From Neorhizobium tomejilense (GTDB taxonomy: Bacteria; Pseudomonadota; Alphaproteobacteria; Rhizobiales; Rhizobiaceae): a stretch of 64,000 nucleotides of DNA. The notes below the pieces were generated by a model, which was given only the letters and a program-made list of their open reading frames with translations, was not told the DNA's origin and searched no databases. Position numbers and translations under genes: made by a program. Where the stretch lies: assembly GCA_002968845.1 (NCBI GenBank), contig PVBG01000005.1, positions 307,958 to 371,957 of the forward strand, read 5' to 3'. Below are positions 53,704 to 62,359 of the stretch, in pieces (within the stretch, counting starts at the first letter, position 1; every line of letters starts with the position of its first letter).

Positions 53704-53739
53704 ATGCCTGTATAGGCATCCCGCAGGAGGGAAATCAAC

Positions 53740-54222
53740 GTGGACGTTTCCGAGGAACAGCCCGTTTTCGCAGCCGAACTGACGCCCTACCGTTCGCTCG
53801 GCAGGACGGGCTTTCGTATCGTTCTGGTGCTGACGGGCGGCATCTGCCTTCTCTATGGCGGCTTTTTCCTGATCACCGGCGCCTATCCGATCGGCTTCTT
53901 CTTCGGGCTCGATTTCCTCGGCCTCTACATCGCCCTGAAGATGAGCTATCGCTCGGGCCGCGCGCGCGAGGAAGTGACTGTCTCGCGCAGCAACCTGTCG
54001 ATCCGGAAATTCTCGCCGACGGGGCGTGTGGTGGAGCACCGTTTCAATCCGTTCTGGGCGCGCTTCAACGTCCGCCGCCATGAGGAATTCGGCATCACGT
54101 CCATGTCTGTGACGGGCGAGGGGCGCGGCACCGATATCGGCTCCTTCCTCAATCCGGACGATCGGGAAAGTTTCGCCAAGGCCTTCAGAGGAGCCCTGGC
54201 AACCGTCAAGCAGCGCGTCTAA
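53740..54222 (+). CDS. DUF2244 membrane protein
   Basis: 160 residues with a GTG start after a strong AGGAGGG. Two adjacent hydrophobic helices (about 25-65) form a membrane hairpin, then a soluble C-terminal domain with SNLSIRKFSPTGRV and FNPFWARFNV, matching DUF2244. Function unknown; often beside nth in alphaproteobacteria. Confidence 0.85.
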   Translation: MDVSEEQPVFAAELTPYRSLGRTGFRIVLVLTGGICLLYGGFFLITGAYPIGFFFGLDFLGLYIALKMSYRSGRAREEVTVSRSNLSIRKFSPTGRVVEHRFNPFWARFNVRRHEEFGITSMSVTGEGRGTDIGSFLNPDDRESFAKAFRGALATVKQRV

Positions 54223-54370
54223 GTGGGTTGGAAAACCTGCAATAGGGGCAAGAAACGGGTGGTTTCGGTCAAGCCGAAGGCGCATCTAAGCAGCATACCA
54301 GTTGCACAGCGATTTTTGCGCGCCCAAGGTCCAGGTTGGCCGATGCGCGGCGCTGCAGAGGAGATAGATC

Positions 54371-55252
54371 ATGAACGCTCTCGCCCAGATCGATTCGCCG
54401 CCTATCGACGTGACGCCCGATGGTTCCGACTACGAAACCGTCCGCCGCGTCATCGAGATGATCACGCTCGATTACCGCGACCAGCCGTCGCTCGAGGCCA
54501 TCGCTTCCGAGCTCGGCCAGTCGCCGACCCAGCTCCAGAAAGTATTCACCCGTTGGGCCGGGTTGTCGCCCAAGGCTTTCCTTCAGGCCGTGACCCTCGA
54601 CCATGCCAAGCGCCTGCTCGGCAAGGAGGAACTGCCGCTGCTCGAAGCCTCCTACGAGCTCGGCCTGTCCGGTCCCGGCCGCCTTCACGACCTGTTCGTT
54701 ACCCATGAGGCGATGTCGCCCGGCGAATGGAAGGCGCGCGGCGGCGGCTTGACGATCCGTTACGGTTTCCACCCGTCGCCCTTCGGCGAGGCACTGGTCA
54801 TGGCGACGGATCGCGGCCTCTCGGGCCTTGCCTTTGCCGATCTCGGCCATGAACAGGCCGCGCTCGACGACATGATGCGCCGCTGGCCGAATGCCGAATA
54901 CGTTCCCGACCAGGAGATGACGGCGCCTTATGTCGGCCGCGTCTTCGACCGTGCGAACTGGTCCTGCGACCGGCCGCTGAAGGTCGTGCTGATCGGCACC
55001 GATTTCCAGGTGCGCGTCTGGCAGAGCCTCTTGAAGATCCCGTTCGGCAAGGCAGTCACCTATTCCGACGTCGCCAACGACATCGGCCAGCCGACCGCCA
55101 GCCGCGCGGTGGGTGCGGCTGTTGGAGCCAACCCGATCTCGTTCGTGGTGCCCTGCCACCGGGCACTCGGCAAGAGCGGCGCGCTCACCGGTTATCACTG
55201 GGGGCTGACGCGCAAGCGGGCGATCCTGGGCTGGGAAGCGGGAAATGCGTAA
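54371..55252 (+). CDS. Ada-like regulator/methylated-DNA cysteine S-methyltransferase, lacking the AdaA zinc domain
   Basis: 293 residues. An AraC-type helix-turn-helix (about 22-118; LGQSPTQLQKVFTRWAGLSP) is fused to an O6-methylguanine methyltransferase domain (130-290) with active Cys262 in VVPCHRALG and the Asn-hinge region. The N-terminal Cys4 zinc module of E. coli Ada is absent, so it cannot sense methylphosphotriesters as Ada does. Repairs alkylated guanine and may bind DNA. Stand-alone gene. Confidence 0.92.
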   Translation: MNALAQIDSPPIDVTPDGSDYETVRRVIEMITLDYRDQPSLEAIASELGQSPTQLQKVFTRWAGLSPKAFLQAVTLDHAKRLLGKEELPLLEASYELGLSGPGRLHDLFVTHEAMSPGEWKARGGGLTIRYGFHPSPFGEALVMATDRGLSGLAFADLGHEQAALDDMMRRWPNAEYVPDQEMTAPYVGRVFDRANWSCDRPLKVVLIGTDFQVRVWQSLLKIPFGKAVTYSDVANDIGQPTASRAVGAAVGANPISFVVPCHRALGKSGALTGYHWGLTRKRAILGWEAGNA

Positions 55253-55379
55253 GGGGCCGAACGCTTGAGTTCAGCGTTCAGGTTCCATTGCCGGCCCGCG
55301 AACAGGCATATACCAAGCCGCCTGCAAAAGTCATGGACGGCCTCTGAGGATTGCGGGATTGCCGATTCAGGAATATAAG

Positions 55380-55397
55380 CGATTACTGAAGTAATCG
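55380..55397. promoter_or_regulatory. Palindromic operator-like site before the PilZ gene
   Basis: CGATTACT-GA-AGTAATCG: two perfect 8-bp arms with a 2-bp centre, 17 bp upstream of the GTG start. Compact enough for a dimeric regulator. Confidence 0.5.
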
Positions 55398-55414
55398 TCG
55401 AAGGACGCGGTCGG

Positions 55415-55663
55415 GTGCATGAGCGCAAATACCAGAGATCGAAAAGCTTTCTAGGCGCCAAGATCATCTTCAATGGCGATCATTCGGCCTTCGACTGCAT
55501 CGTCAAGGAAATCTCGGCCGGCGGCGCGTTGATCAAGATCGAGAATGCCTTGTCCGTGCCGGAGAGCTTCGGCCTCGCCCTGTCGGATGGCCGACGTTTC
55601 GAATGTGAAGTCCGCTGGCGGCGGATCAATTCCCTCGGAGTAGAGTTCCTGACGGCTGCCTGA
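55415..55663 (+). CDS. PilZ-domain protein
   Basis: 82 residues with a GTG start. Short PilZ fold: RxxxR in RKYQR near the N-terminus and the second c-di-GMP motif in KEISAGGALIKI, where the usual D/NxSxxG is E-I-S-A-G-G. Binding of cyclic di-GMP is therefore plausible but the Asp/Asn is replaced. Stand-alone adapter without output domain. Confidence 0.82.
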   Translation: MHERKYQRSKSFLGAKIIFNGDHSAFDCIVKEISAGGALIKIENALSVPESFGLALSDGRRFECEVRWRRINSLGVEFLTAA

Positions 55664-55704
55664 TTGCCCGTTCGTTCACGCGCGGCCGGTGGTGCAGCCA
55701 AGGG

Positions 55705-56709
55705 TCAGGCCGCCCCCTGTGCGCTCTCGGAGGGTTCGTTCAGCCGCAACAATTCCTTGGCCGCAGTCTCATCGGTGATCAGCGTGTGGCACCCGATCCT
55801 GCGGATCGTGGCGCGGATCGCGACCGCCCGGTGCGCGCCACCCGACGACAGCACGATGTGCCTGGCCTTTTTCAGCGTATCGAGATCCACCGACATCACC
55901 CGCTCGTTGAGCTTCTGATCCACGGAGCGGCCTTCCTCGTCGAGAAAGTTGAACATCGTGTCGCAGACGCAGCCGGCGGCGATCAGCCGGTCGAGCTCCG
56001 CCTTGGAAATGAACCCTTCCGACAGCGAGGTGGAATGCGGGCCGATGTCGCCGCAGCTCACCACCGCGAGATCGAGATTTTCGGCAAGGTCGTAGATCGT
56101 CTTCAGCCCGCATTCCTCGATCAGCGCCCTTTTGGTCTTGACCGAGTCGACCAGAAGCGGGGCGAGGAACATGTAACACTCGGCACCGAGCTGGCCCGCG
56201 AAACGCCAGGTGTAATCGATCGGATTGGTCTGGTGTACGGCGACGATGCCACCGAGCAGCGACACGACCTTGCAGTTCTTCCGCCGCGGTGGGCGAAAGC
56301 TGCCGAGCGAAGCGGTCATCGTGCGGCCCCAGCCGACGCCGATGGTCATGTCGTCCTGCACCACTTCGGAGAGGAATTGCCCGAGCGCCAGCCCGACCGA
56401 GCTGGCGAGCGCCGCAGCGCTGTTGTCGCGCGGGGCCGGCACGACCACGGCCTCGTCGAGGCCGTAAGCCTTTTCCAGCCGGATCGCCAGCTCGACGCAG
56501 GTATCGATGCCCTCGCTGATCCAGATCTGCACCTCGGAGCGCTTCATAGCCTCGTCGAGCAGGCGGATCACCGTCGAGCGGCTCAAGCCCAGCCGTTCGG
56601 CGACATCTTTCTGCGTCAATCCCTGGTTATAATAAAGCCACGCCGCCCGCAGCCTCATGGAGGCGGCTTCGGAATAGGCGGTATGGGTCTCGCGTCTGAG
56701 CCTAGCCAA
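55705..56709 (-). CDS. SorC/DeoR-type sugar-binding regulator, divergent from transaldolase
   Basis: 334 residues from TTG at 56709, chosen because GGAGG lies 4 nt upstream and the product begins MARLRRETHTAYSEAASMRL as in relatives; an in-frame GTG at 56829 lies inside the promoter of tal. HTH ASMRLRAAWLYYNQGLTQKD, LSRSTVIRLLDEA; sugar-binding domain with IGVGWGRTMTASL and VSCGDIGPHSTSL. Likely senses a sugar phosphate and controls tal and itself through the repeats at 56758-56790. Confidence 0.88.
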   Translation of the reverse strand: MARLRRETHTAYSEAASMRLRAAWLYYNQGLTQKDVAERLGLSRSTVIRLLDEAMKRSEVQIWISEGIDTCVELAIRLEKAYGLDEAVVVPAPRDNSAAALASSVGLALGQFLSEVVQDDMTIGVGWGRTMTASLGSFRPPRRKNCKVVSLLGGIVAVHQTNPIDYTWRFAGQLGAECYMFLAPLLVDSVKTKRALIEECGLKTIYDLAENLDLAVVSCGDIGPHSTSLSEGFISKAELDRLIAAGCVCDTMFNFLDEEGRSVDQKLNERVMSVDLDTLKKARHIVLSSGGAHRAVAIRATIRRIGCHTLITDETAAKELLRLNEPSESAQGAA

Positions 56710-56757
56710 CGGGCCTCCGGGACGATCATGGACAAGCGAGACGATACTTGTTCCAAC

Positions 56758-56790
56758 TGACACATATGTCAATTCCGAAGGACAAATGTC
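56758..56790. promoter_or_regulatory. Two operator-like palindromes before transaldolase
   Basis: TGACA-CATA-TGTCA (56758-56771) and GACA-AA-TGTC (56781-56790), 22 bp apart centre to centre, directly upstream of a sigma-70-like promoter (TTGACT 56791-56796; GATAGT 56815-56820) reading into tal. Confidence 0.55.
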
Positions 56791-56892
56791 TTGACTTTTT
56801 AACCGCGGGCGGGGGATAGTTCTTACCAACGCGCCGGAGGAGCCAAATCGCGCAACAGGCGTTTAGTTCTCCATATATCGAGGAATATTCGG

Positions 56893-57858
56893 ATGACGTC
56901 TAAACTAGAGCAGCTTCGTTCCATGACCACGGTCGTTGCCGATACCGGCGACATCGAGGCGGTCGCCCGCCTGAAGCCCGTGGATTGCACCACCAACCCC
57001 ACCATCGTCCTGAAGGCGCTCGGCACGCCCATCTTCGCCGACAAGGTCCGGGAAGCGATCGCCTGGGGCCGCAAGCAGTCCGGCACGCCGGATGCCGTCG
57101 TGTCCGCCGTGGCCGACCGCCTGGCGATCACCGTCGGTGCCGCCCTGTCCGAGCTGGTCCCGGGCCGCGTTTCGACCGAAGTCGATGCCGACCTTTCCTT
57201 TGACACCGAAGCGTCGATCGCCAAGGCTCGCCAGATCATCGCCTCCTACAACGAGCGCGGCATCGAGCGTGACCGCATCCTCATCAAGCTCGCCTCCACA
57301 TGGGAAGGCATCCGCGCCGCGGAAGTGCTGCAGAAGGAAGGCATCGACTGCAATCTGACGCTTCTGTTCTCCCAGGCCCAGGCAATCGCCTGCGCCGAAG
57401 CCAAAGTGTTCCTGATCTCACCCTTCGTCGGCCGCATTCTCGACTGGTACAAGAAGTCGACCGGCCAGGACTACACCGCCGAGACCGATCCGGGCGTCGT
57501 GTCCGTGCGCGCCATCTACAACTACTACAAGGCGAACGGCATCAAGACGATCGTCATGGGCGCCTCCTTCCGCAATGCCGGCGAAATCGAAGCGCTGGCC
57601 GGTTGCGACCGCCTGACGATCAGCCCGGCTCTGCTCGACGAGCTCGACAAGGACACCGGCAAGCTGGAGCGCAAGCTCGTGCCGGAAACCTTCAACGCGG
57701 AGCCGTTGCAGTCGCTCGACGAGAAGTCCTTCCGCTGGATGATGAACGAGGACGCCATGGCGACCGAAAAGCTCTCCGAAGGTATTCGTGCCTTCGCCAA
57801 GGACCTCGCGTCGCTGCGCCAGATGGTCAAGAAAGAACTGACCCTCGCGGCCGCCTGA
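56893..57858 (+). CDS. tal: Transaldolase (TalB type)
   Basis: 321 residues. [12 protein letters not shown] at 31-42, Schiff-base Lys132 in [10 protein letters not shown], and [11 protein letters not shown]. Transfers dihydroxyacetone from sedoheptulose-7-P to glyceraldehyde-3-P in the non-oxidative pentose phosphate pathway. Monocistronic with its own terminator; probably under the SorC-family regulator. Confidence 0.95.
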   Translation: MTSKLEQLRSMTTVVADTGDIEAVARLKPVDCTTNPTIVLKALGTPIFADKVREAIAWGRKQSGTPDAVVSAVADRLAITVGAALSELVPGRVSTEVDADLSFDTEASIAKARQIIASYNERGIERDRILIKLASTWEGIRAAEVLQKEGIDCNLTLLFSQAQAIACAEAKVFLISPFVGRILDWYKKSTGQDYTAETDPGVVSVRAIYNYYKANGIKTIVMGASFRNAGEIEALAGCDRLTISPALLDELDKDTGKLERKLVPETFNAEPLQSLDEKSFRWMMNEDAMATEKLSEGIRAFAKDLASLRQMVKKELTLAAA

Positions 57859-57884
57859 TACCCGCTTCCACCGCCGGCATGAAG

Positions 57885-57918
57885 AAAGGCCCGTTTCGCG
57901 ACGGGCCTTTCTGTATTT
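57885..57918 (+). terminator. Rho-independent terminator of tal
   Basis: AAAGGCCCGT (57885-57894) and ACGGGCCTTT (57901-57910), 6-nt loop, followed by CTGTATTT. It is 26 bp after the tal stop. Confidence 0.85.
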
Positions 57919-57944
57919 GGCGAAGGCTCAGGTCCGCGCCGCGA

Positions 57945-58742
57945 TCAGTCCGGCTTTCTGCTGACGAACAGGCCTGTTTCCTTCTCCACCTCGAGCACGC
58001 CGTTGCCGCGCTCGAATGCGGCGGCGATTGCTTGCCGGAACGCGTCCAGTTGAGCCTCATCCGCGCCGTCGCCGGGCGGGTAGGAAGTCAGCGCCAGAAA
58101 CACGTCCTCCGGCTCCGTGATCCGCATGCTGGCGGGATGCTGGGAGAAGGTCACATCGCCGAACCTCGCACGCATCAGCTCCTCGGCCTTGTCGTATCCG
58201 AAAACGGCCGCACTCGGGTCGAATGGCTCGCTGCCGAACACGGTGGTGAGTTCGTAGATGCCGCGCATGTTGCCCATGCCGTTGGTGGTGACCGCCAGCG
58301 AACCACCGGGCTTCAACACGCGGAACATTTCCGCGATTCCGGCTGCCGGATCTGGCAGGTGGTAGAGCATGTGCATGGCGATGACGACATCGAAGCTATC
58401 GTCGCCGAAGGGCAGGGCGGCAGCTTCCGCCTGATGGCCCACGACCGATCCGAAGGGCAGGGGCGTGCAGCGCGCAAGGGCCTCTTCCACCATTCCGGAG
58501 GACTGATCGGCAAGTGTGAGATCGAGATTTTCAGGTATATCGTTGATGACGGAGGCCCAGAACCAGGCCGGGCCGCAGCCGATATCCAGGACACAGTCCC
58601 CCTCCCGCAGGGGCAGTTTCCGCGCAACCCACGGAAACCAGCCGGTTTCGGCGATCGTATATTCCCTGTTGAGGCGTCCGCGAGCAGCGAGCTTGCTGCT
58701 GTCGGCATATTGAACGGCGTTGCCCGAGGTGATCGACGACAT
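57945..58742 (-). CDS. SAM-dependent class I methyltransferase
   Basis: 265 residues. Motif I VLDIGCGPAWFWA (about 51-63), Asp after strand 2 in LTLADQS, motif IV FDVVIAMHMLYHL, motif V LKPGGSLAVTTNG. UbiE/methyltransferase-11 type. Substrate not readable. Stand-alone between tal and the MFS gene. Confidence 0.88.
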   Translation of the reverse strand: MSSITSGNAVQYADSSKLAARGRLNREYTIAETGWFPWVARKLPLREGDCVLDIGCGPAWFWASVINDIPENLDLTLADQSSGMVEEALARCTPLPFGSVVGHQAEAAALPFGDDSFDVVIAMHMLYHLPDPAAGIAEMFRVLKPGGSLAVTTNGMGNMRGIYELTTVFGSEPFDPSAAVFGYDKAEELMRARFGDVTFSQHPASMRITEPEDVFLALTSYPPGDGADEAQLDAFRQAIAAAFERGNGVLEVEKETGLFVSRKPD

Positions 58743-58816
58743 GATGCCTCCCGCGGCGGCTCGCTTTGCGCACTCAATATCTTATCGGTCGAGTTTTGCA
58801 GCTTTGCAATCGGCAG

Positions 58817-58848
58817 GTCTCCGGCGGCCGATGCCGACCGCCGGAGAC
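58817..58848 (-). terminator. Hairpin after the MFS transporter gene
   Basis: GTCTCCGGCGG (58817-58827) pairs with CCGCCGGAGAC (58838-58848). It lies 11 bp past the MFS stop on the minus strand. Strong stem, no clear T tract. Confidence 0.55.
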
Positions 58849-58859
58849 GTCAAGCGTGA

Positions 58860-60155
58860 TCAGGCCGGCTGCGGTACCAGCTTGGCGGTACTTGGCTTGC
58901 GCAGCAGCAGGACGGAAACCGCGGCGATCATGCACATCACGCCGGCGATCTGCAGGGCCGGCATATAGGTGTTGAAGTCGCTCTTCAGGAACCCGGCACC
59001 GAAGGCAGCGGTGGCCGCACCGATCTGATGGCCGGCAAACACCCAGCCGAAGATCAGTCCGGCCCGTTCGCGGCCGAATTCGGCGGCGGCGAGCTTTACG
59101 GTCGGCGGCACGGTCGCCACCCAGTCGAGGCCGTAGAAGATCGCGAAGACCGACAGCTCGACGAAGCTGAAGCCCGAGAGGGAGAGGTAGACCAGCGACA
59201 GGCCGCGCAGACCGTAGAACCAGAACAGCAGCCAGCGATTGTCGTAGCGGTCCGACAGCCAGCCGGCGAAGATGGTGCCGAAGAAGTCGAAGATGCCGAT
59301 CACCGCAAGCGTACTGGCGGCGGTGACCGCTGCCATGCCGAAGTCGCCGCAGATCGAGATCCAGTGGGTCTGGATAAGCCCGTTTGTCGAGAGGCCGCAG
59401 ACGAAGAACGTTCCGAACAGGACCCAGAAGGTGCCGCTCTTCGAGGCGTGGCGGAGTGCGCCGATCGGCGAATAGAGCGTCGCCAGGAACTTGTGGTCCT
59501 GCTTCGGCGCCGGCGTCACCGCGGTCTCGCCATAGGCCGGCAGGCCGACATCGGACGGATAGTCGCGCATCAAGAGCAGGACCAGCAACATCGCGGCGGA
59601 GATGACGACGACCGTAAAGGTGAGCGCGGTGCGCCAGCCGTAGGCTTCCGTCATGGCGGCGAGCAGCGGCAGGAAGACGAGTTGGCCGGTGGCGTTGCTG
59701 GCGGTCATGAGGCCGACGACGAGGCCGCGGCTCTTGGAAAACCAGCGGGTCGCGACCGTTGCGCCGAGGACCAGCGCCGTCATGCCGGTGCCGACGCCGA
59801 TCACCACGCCCCAGAGCGCCACAAGCTGCCAGACCTGCGTCATGAACAACGACAGGACAATGCCGCTCATAATCAGCGCGAGCGCAAAGGTGACCACCTG
59901 GCGGACGCCGAAATGGTTCATGAAGGCGGCGGCGAACGGTCCGAGCAGGCCGAAAAGCACCAGGCGGACGGCCATGGCCGAAGAGATGTCGGCGATATCC
60001 CAGCCGAACTCCTGATGCAGCGGCTGGATCATCACGCCAGCCGAACCCATGGCGCCGGCGGTCGCCAGCATGGTCAGGAATGTGGTAATGGCGACCACCC
60101 ATCCATAATGCAGATTTCTGGCCGCCATCCATTGGGCGGCGCGATTGGAGATCAT
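58860..60155 (-). CDS. Major facilitator superfamily transporter (oxalate/formate or monocarboxylate type)
   Basis: 431 residues from ATG 60155 (MISNRAAQWMAARNLHYGWV); the longer frame upstream is antisense to marR. Twelve predicted helices. MFS loop 2-3 is degenerate; GWLSDRYDNRW after helix 8 fits the family. Inner membrane exporter or importer of an unknown small molecule. One MarR-type operator lies 47 bp upstream, so expression is likely induced by a ligand of the MarR protein. Confidence 0.88.
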   Translation of the reverse strand: MISNRAAQWMAARNLHYGWVVAITTFLTMLATAGAMGSAGVMIQPLHQEFGWDIADISSAMAVRLVLFGLLGPFAAAFMNHFGVRQVVTFALALIMSGIVLSLFMTQVWQLVALWGVVIGVGTGMTALVLGATVATRWFSKSRGLVVGLMTASNATGQLVFLPLLAAMTEAYGWRTALTFTVVVISAAMLLVLLLMRDYPSDVGLPAYGETAVTPAPKQDHKFLATLYSPIGALRHASKSGTFWVLFGTFFVCGLSTNGLIQTHWISICGDFGMAAVTAASTLAVIGIFDFFGTIFAGWLSDRYDNRWLLFWFYGLRGLSLVYLSLSGFSFVELSVFAIFYGLDWVATVPPTVKLAAAEFGRERAGLIFGWVFAGHQIGAATAAFGAGFLKSDFNTYMPALQIAGVMCMIAAVSVLLLRKPSTAKLVPQPA

Positions 60156-60201
60156 GGTCTGTCCCTTTCCTGGTCGTTGCCGCACCGGCAGCTGATAAAA
60201 T

Positions 60202-60215
60202 CGGGTATATACCCG
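60202..60215. promoter_or_regulatory. MarR operator 1 (MFS side)
   Basis: CGGGTATATACCCG, perfect 14-bp palindrome between marR and the MFS gene, identical to the core at 60636-60649. Confidence 0.8.
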
Positions 60216-60229
60216 CTTCTGGTTAAAAA

Positions 60230-60631
60230 TCAGAGGGCTGCAAGCAGTTCCTGCAGTTGTCTGGTTTTCTCGGCCCCGAGCCGGGCCTCGATATCGTCCT
60301 GGACGCCGTCCCACAGCGGCGCACCCTGTTTCAAGATCGCATGGCCCTGCGGTGCGACGGTCAACATCGCTTCCCGCTGATCCTCGCCATGGCCGATCGC
60401 CACCAGACCCATGCGCTCCAGCACCTTGGCATTGCGGCCGACCGTCGACCGGTCCAGTTCCACCTGGACGGCGAGATCGGTCAGCGAGATCGGCGCCAGC
60501 CGGTTGATGTTGCGCAGCAGGCTGAACTGCCCGATGTTGACGCCGAGCGGCGCCAGGGCCTCGTCGTAATAGGACGAAACCTTTCGGGAGGCCTTGCGCA
60601 GCAGAATGCAGTGGCAGGTATCGTTCGGCAT
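60230..60631 (-). CDS. MarR-family regulator
   Basis: 133 residues. Winged helix at about 50-105 (ISLTDLAVQVELDRSTVGRN, LERMGLVAIGHGEDQREAML). Cys6 and Cys8 at the N-terminus (DTCHC) could be redox- or metal-sensitive. Dimeric repressor of itself and of the MFS gene through two identical operators. 74 bp separate it from the MFS start. Confidence 0.9.
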   Translation of the reverse strand: MPNDTCHCILLRKASRKVSSYYDEALAPLGVNIGQFSLLRNINRLAPISLTDLAVQVELDRSTVGRNAKVLERMGLVAIGHGEDQREAMLTVAPQGHAILKQGAPLWDGVQDDIEARLGAEKTRQLQELLAAL

Positions 60632-60634
60632 GGA

Positions 60635-60650
60635 GCGGGTATATACCCGC
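60635..60650. promoter_or_regulatory. MarR operator 2 (autoregulatory)
   Basis: GCGGGTATATACCCGC, perfect 16-bp palindrome 3 bp upstream of the marR start; its 14-bp core is identical to operator 1. Confidence 0.85.
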
Positions 60651-60849
60651 GGTTCGATTTGCGCAAGAGGGATGCATCAAAAGCAGGGCCGTTCCGGAAT
60701 GAAGCACGCCGTCTGCGAGAAAGACCTCCAGAGGGCGAAAAGAACCCTGCGGCTTAAAGCTTCCTCAACAAGAATAGGCGACTATCCCGGCACTATTCCA
60801 TCCTGTTGTTCTGCGTAAAAATGGAGTTGACCATGCCGGAGTTCGGCAA

Positions 60850-62214
60850 GTGAAGGGTCTGAAGTTCCGGTTTTCCAAGAAGCTCGTCTTCATCCTCATG
60901 GGCAGTATCGTCGTGCTCGGCGGTGGCAGCGGCGCGGCGGCTGTGCTCATCGGCGCAGACAAGATCCTCGGCCCCTCCTATCTGGAGATCAACGGCCTGG
61001 AATGTACCGCGCTCGAAACGGTCAAGATCAAGCGGGACCAGCGTTACTGGATCCGCAAATATGTGGTGAGCGACGAGGCCGGTGACGGGCTGGCGCGCAT
61101 CCGGACGGCCTTGCGTGTCGCCAAGGCGGTCCAGGAGAAGGAAAAGGCCGATCTCGTCCAGGTGGCGATGATCGACAAGGCAGGTCCCCGCGATCGCGCC
61201 CAGATGCGCGGCCGCGCGATCGGTGCCCAGGTCGTCTATATTCCGGACCCCAAGAAGGCGCCCGAAGGCACCGACGCCCAGCCCTATTCGGCCTACTACC
61301 TCGATGGCACCGCCAATTCGAACGGCGAATATTACGGCATGCGTATCGACCTGCCGCTCGAGGATGTCGAGGCGCTCACCGCCCGGCTGACCGATCACGC
61401 CGATTGCGTCGGCCCGGTCGTCGCCATGCCGGAAGGCGAACACGGCCAGAAGCCGAAGGCTGACGGTCACGGCGCGCCGAGCGCACCCGCCGGCCATGGT
61501 GAACCGGTCGCGAACGGTCATGGCGCTCCGGCGGACGCTCACGGCGCTCCGGCCGAGGGGCATGGCGGCGAGGTCGCTGCCAAGGAGAGCGGCGGCTTCT
61601 TCAGTTCCGTCACCGGCATGATCTTCGGCTCCGGACAGGAAGCCCCCGCGCAGGGCCATGCCCCGGCCGGCAATCCTGCCGCCGCTGAAACCCATGCCGC
61701 CGCCCACGCTGCCCCAGCCGCCGCCGCGCATCCGGCGCCCGCAGCACCGAACAAGTCCGTTGCCCATCAGGGCCCCAATCAGGGCCAGGGCAACCAGAAG
61801 CCGGCCGCGCCTGTCCAGGTCGCATCCGCCGAACCGAAAAAGGAAGAGGGCGGTTTTCTCGCCTCGATAATGGGCATGTTCTCCGGCGGCGGCGAGCAGG
61901 AGAAACCCGGCGCAGCCCCGGCCGTCGCCAAGGCATCAGAACCCGCGCCCGCGCCCCGGACGTCTGCGGAAGGCGGCAAGCGCTGGTCGAAGCAGACCGA
62001 TGGCGACGCCGTTCGTTCCGACGCCAAGCCGCCGGAAACGGCGCATGCCGAAGCGGCTCCGGCCAAGACCGCCGGCGCCACGGACGCGGACGCCGCCGGC
62101 GCCGAATGGCTTGCAAAGCTCAGGGGCCAACCGGCGCCGGTTGCGCCCGCGAAACCCGCCCAGGCGGCGTCGGCGTCGGATGCGAAGGATCCTGCCGCCA
62201 AAGTCGTGCATTGA
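60850..62214 (+). CDS. Membrane-anchored protein with low-complexity Ala/Pro/His tail, function unknown
   Basis: 454 residues with a GTG start after GGAG. One N-terminal helix (11-36) with short cytoplasmic basic end. A compact domain at 40-188 contains two Cys (52, 186) and EYYGMRIDLPLEDVEALTAR. Then a disordered tail rich in Ala, Pro, Gly and His, with three GHGAP-like repeats near 205-240. Two similar hydrophobic segments stand out: GGFFSSVTGMIFGSG (248-262) and GGFLASIMGMFSGGG (334-348). No family recognised. Probably periplasmic, with the two segments possibly contacting membrane or a partner. Confidence 0.75.
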   Translation: MKGLKFRFSKKLVFILMGSIVVLGGGSGAAAVLIGADKILGPSYLEINGLECTALETVKIKRDQRYWIRKYVVSDEAGDGLARIRTALRVAKAVQEKEKADLVQVAMIDKAGPRDRAQMRGRAIGAQVVYIPDPKKAPEGTDAQPYSAYYLDGTANSNGEYYGMRIDLPLEDVEALTARLTDHADCVGPVVAMPEGEHGQKPKADGHGAPSAPAGHGEPVANGHGAPADAHGAPAEGHGGEVAAKESGGFFSSVTGMIFGSGQEAPAQGHAPAGNPAAAETHAAAHAAPAAAAHPAPAAPNKSVAHQGPNQGQGNQKPAAPVQVASAEPKKEEGGFLASIMGMFSGGGEQEKPGAAPAVAKASEPAPAPRTSAEGGKRWSKQTDGDAVRSDAKPPETAHAEAAPAKTAGATDADAAGAEWLAKLRGQPAPVAPAKPAQAASASDAKDPAAKVVH

Positions 62215-62245
62215 GTGAGTAAGCGGGAGGCCTTAGCCTCCCCAC

Positions 62246-62326
62246 GTCATCCTCGGGCTTGACCCGAGGATCCAGCATCCGCAGTGCCCAGCCGGTGGAT
62301 CCTCGGGTCGAGCCCGAGGATGACGA
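62246..62326. repeat. Double palindromic REP-like element
   Basis: 62247-62275 (begins GTCATCCTCGGGCTTGACCC) and 62297-62325 (begins TGGATCCTCGGGTCGAGCCC) are reverse complements except one base, and each arm also folds on itself (CCTCGGG / CCCGAGG). Lies between convergent genes; may act as bidirectional terminator or mobile repeat. Confidence 0.7.
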
Positions 62327-62359
62327 CCGTGGTGGCCGTGGTGGCGGAGGCGAACCCTA

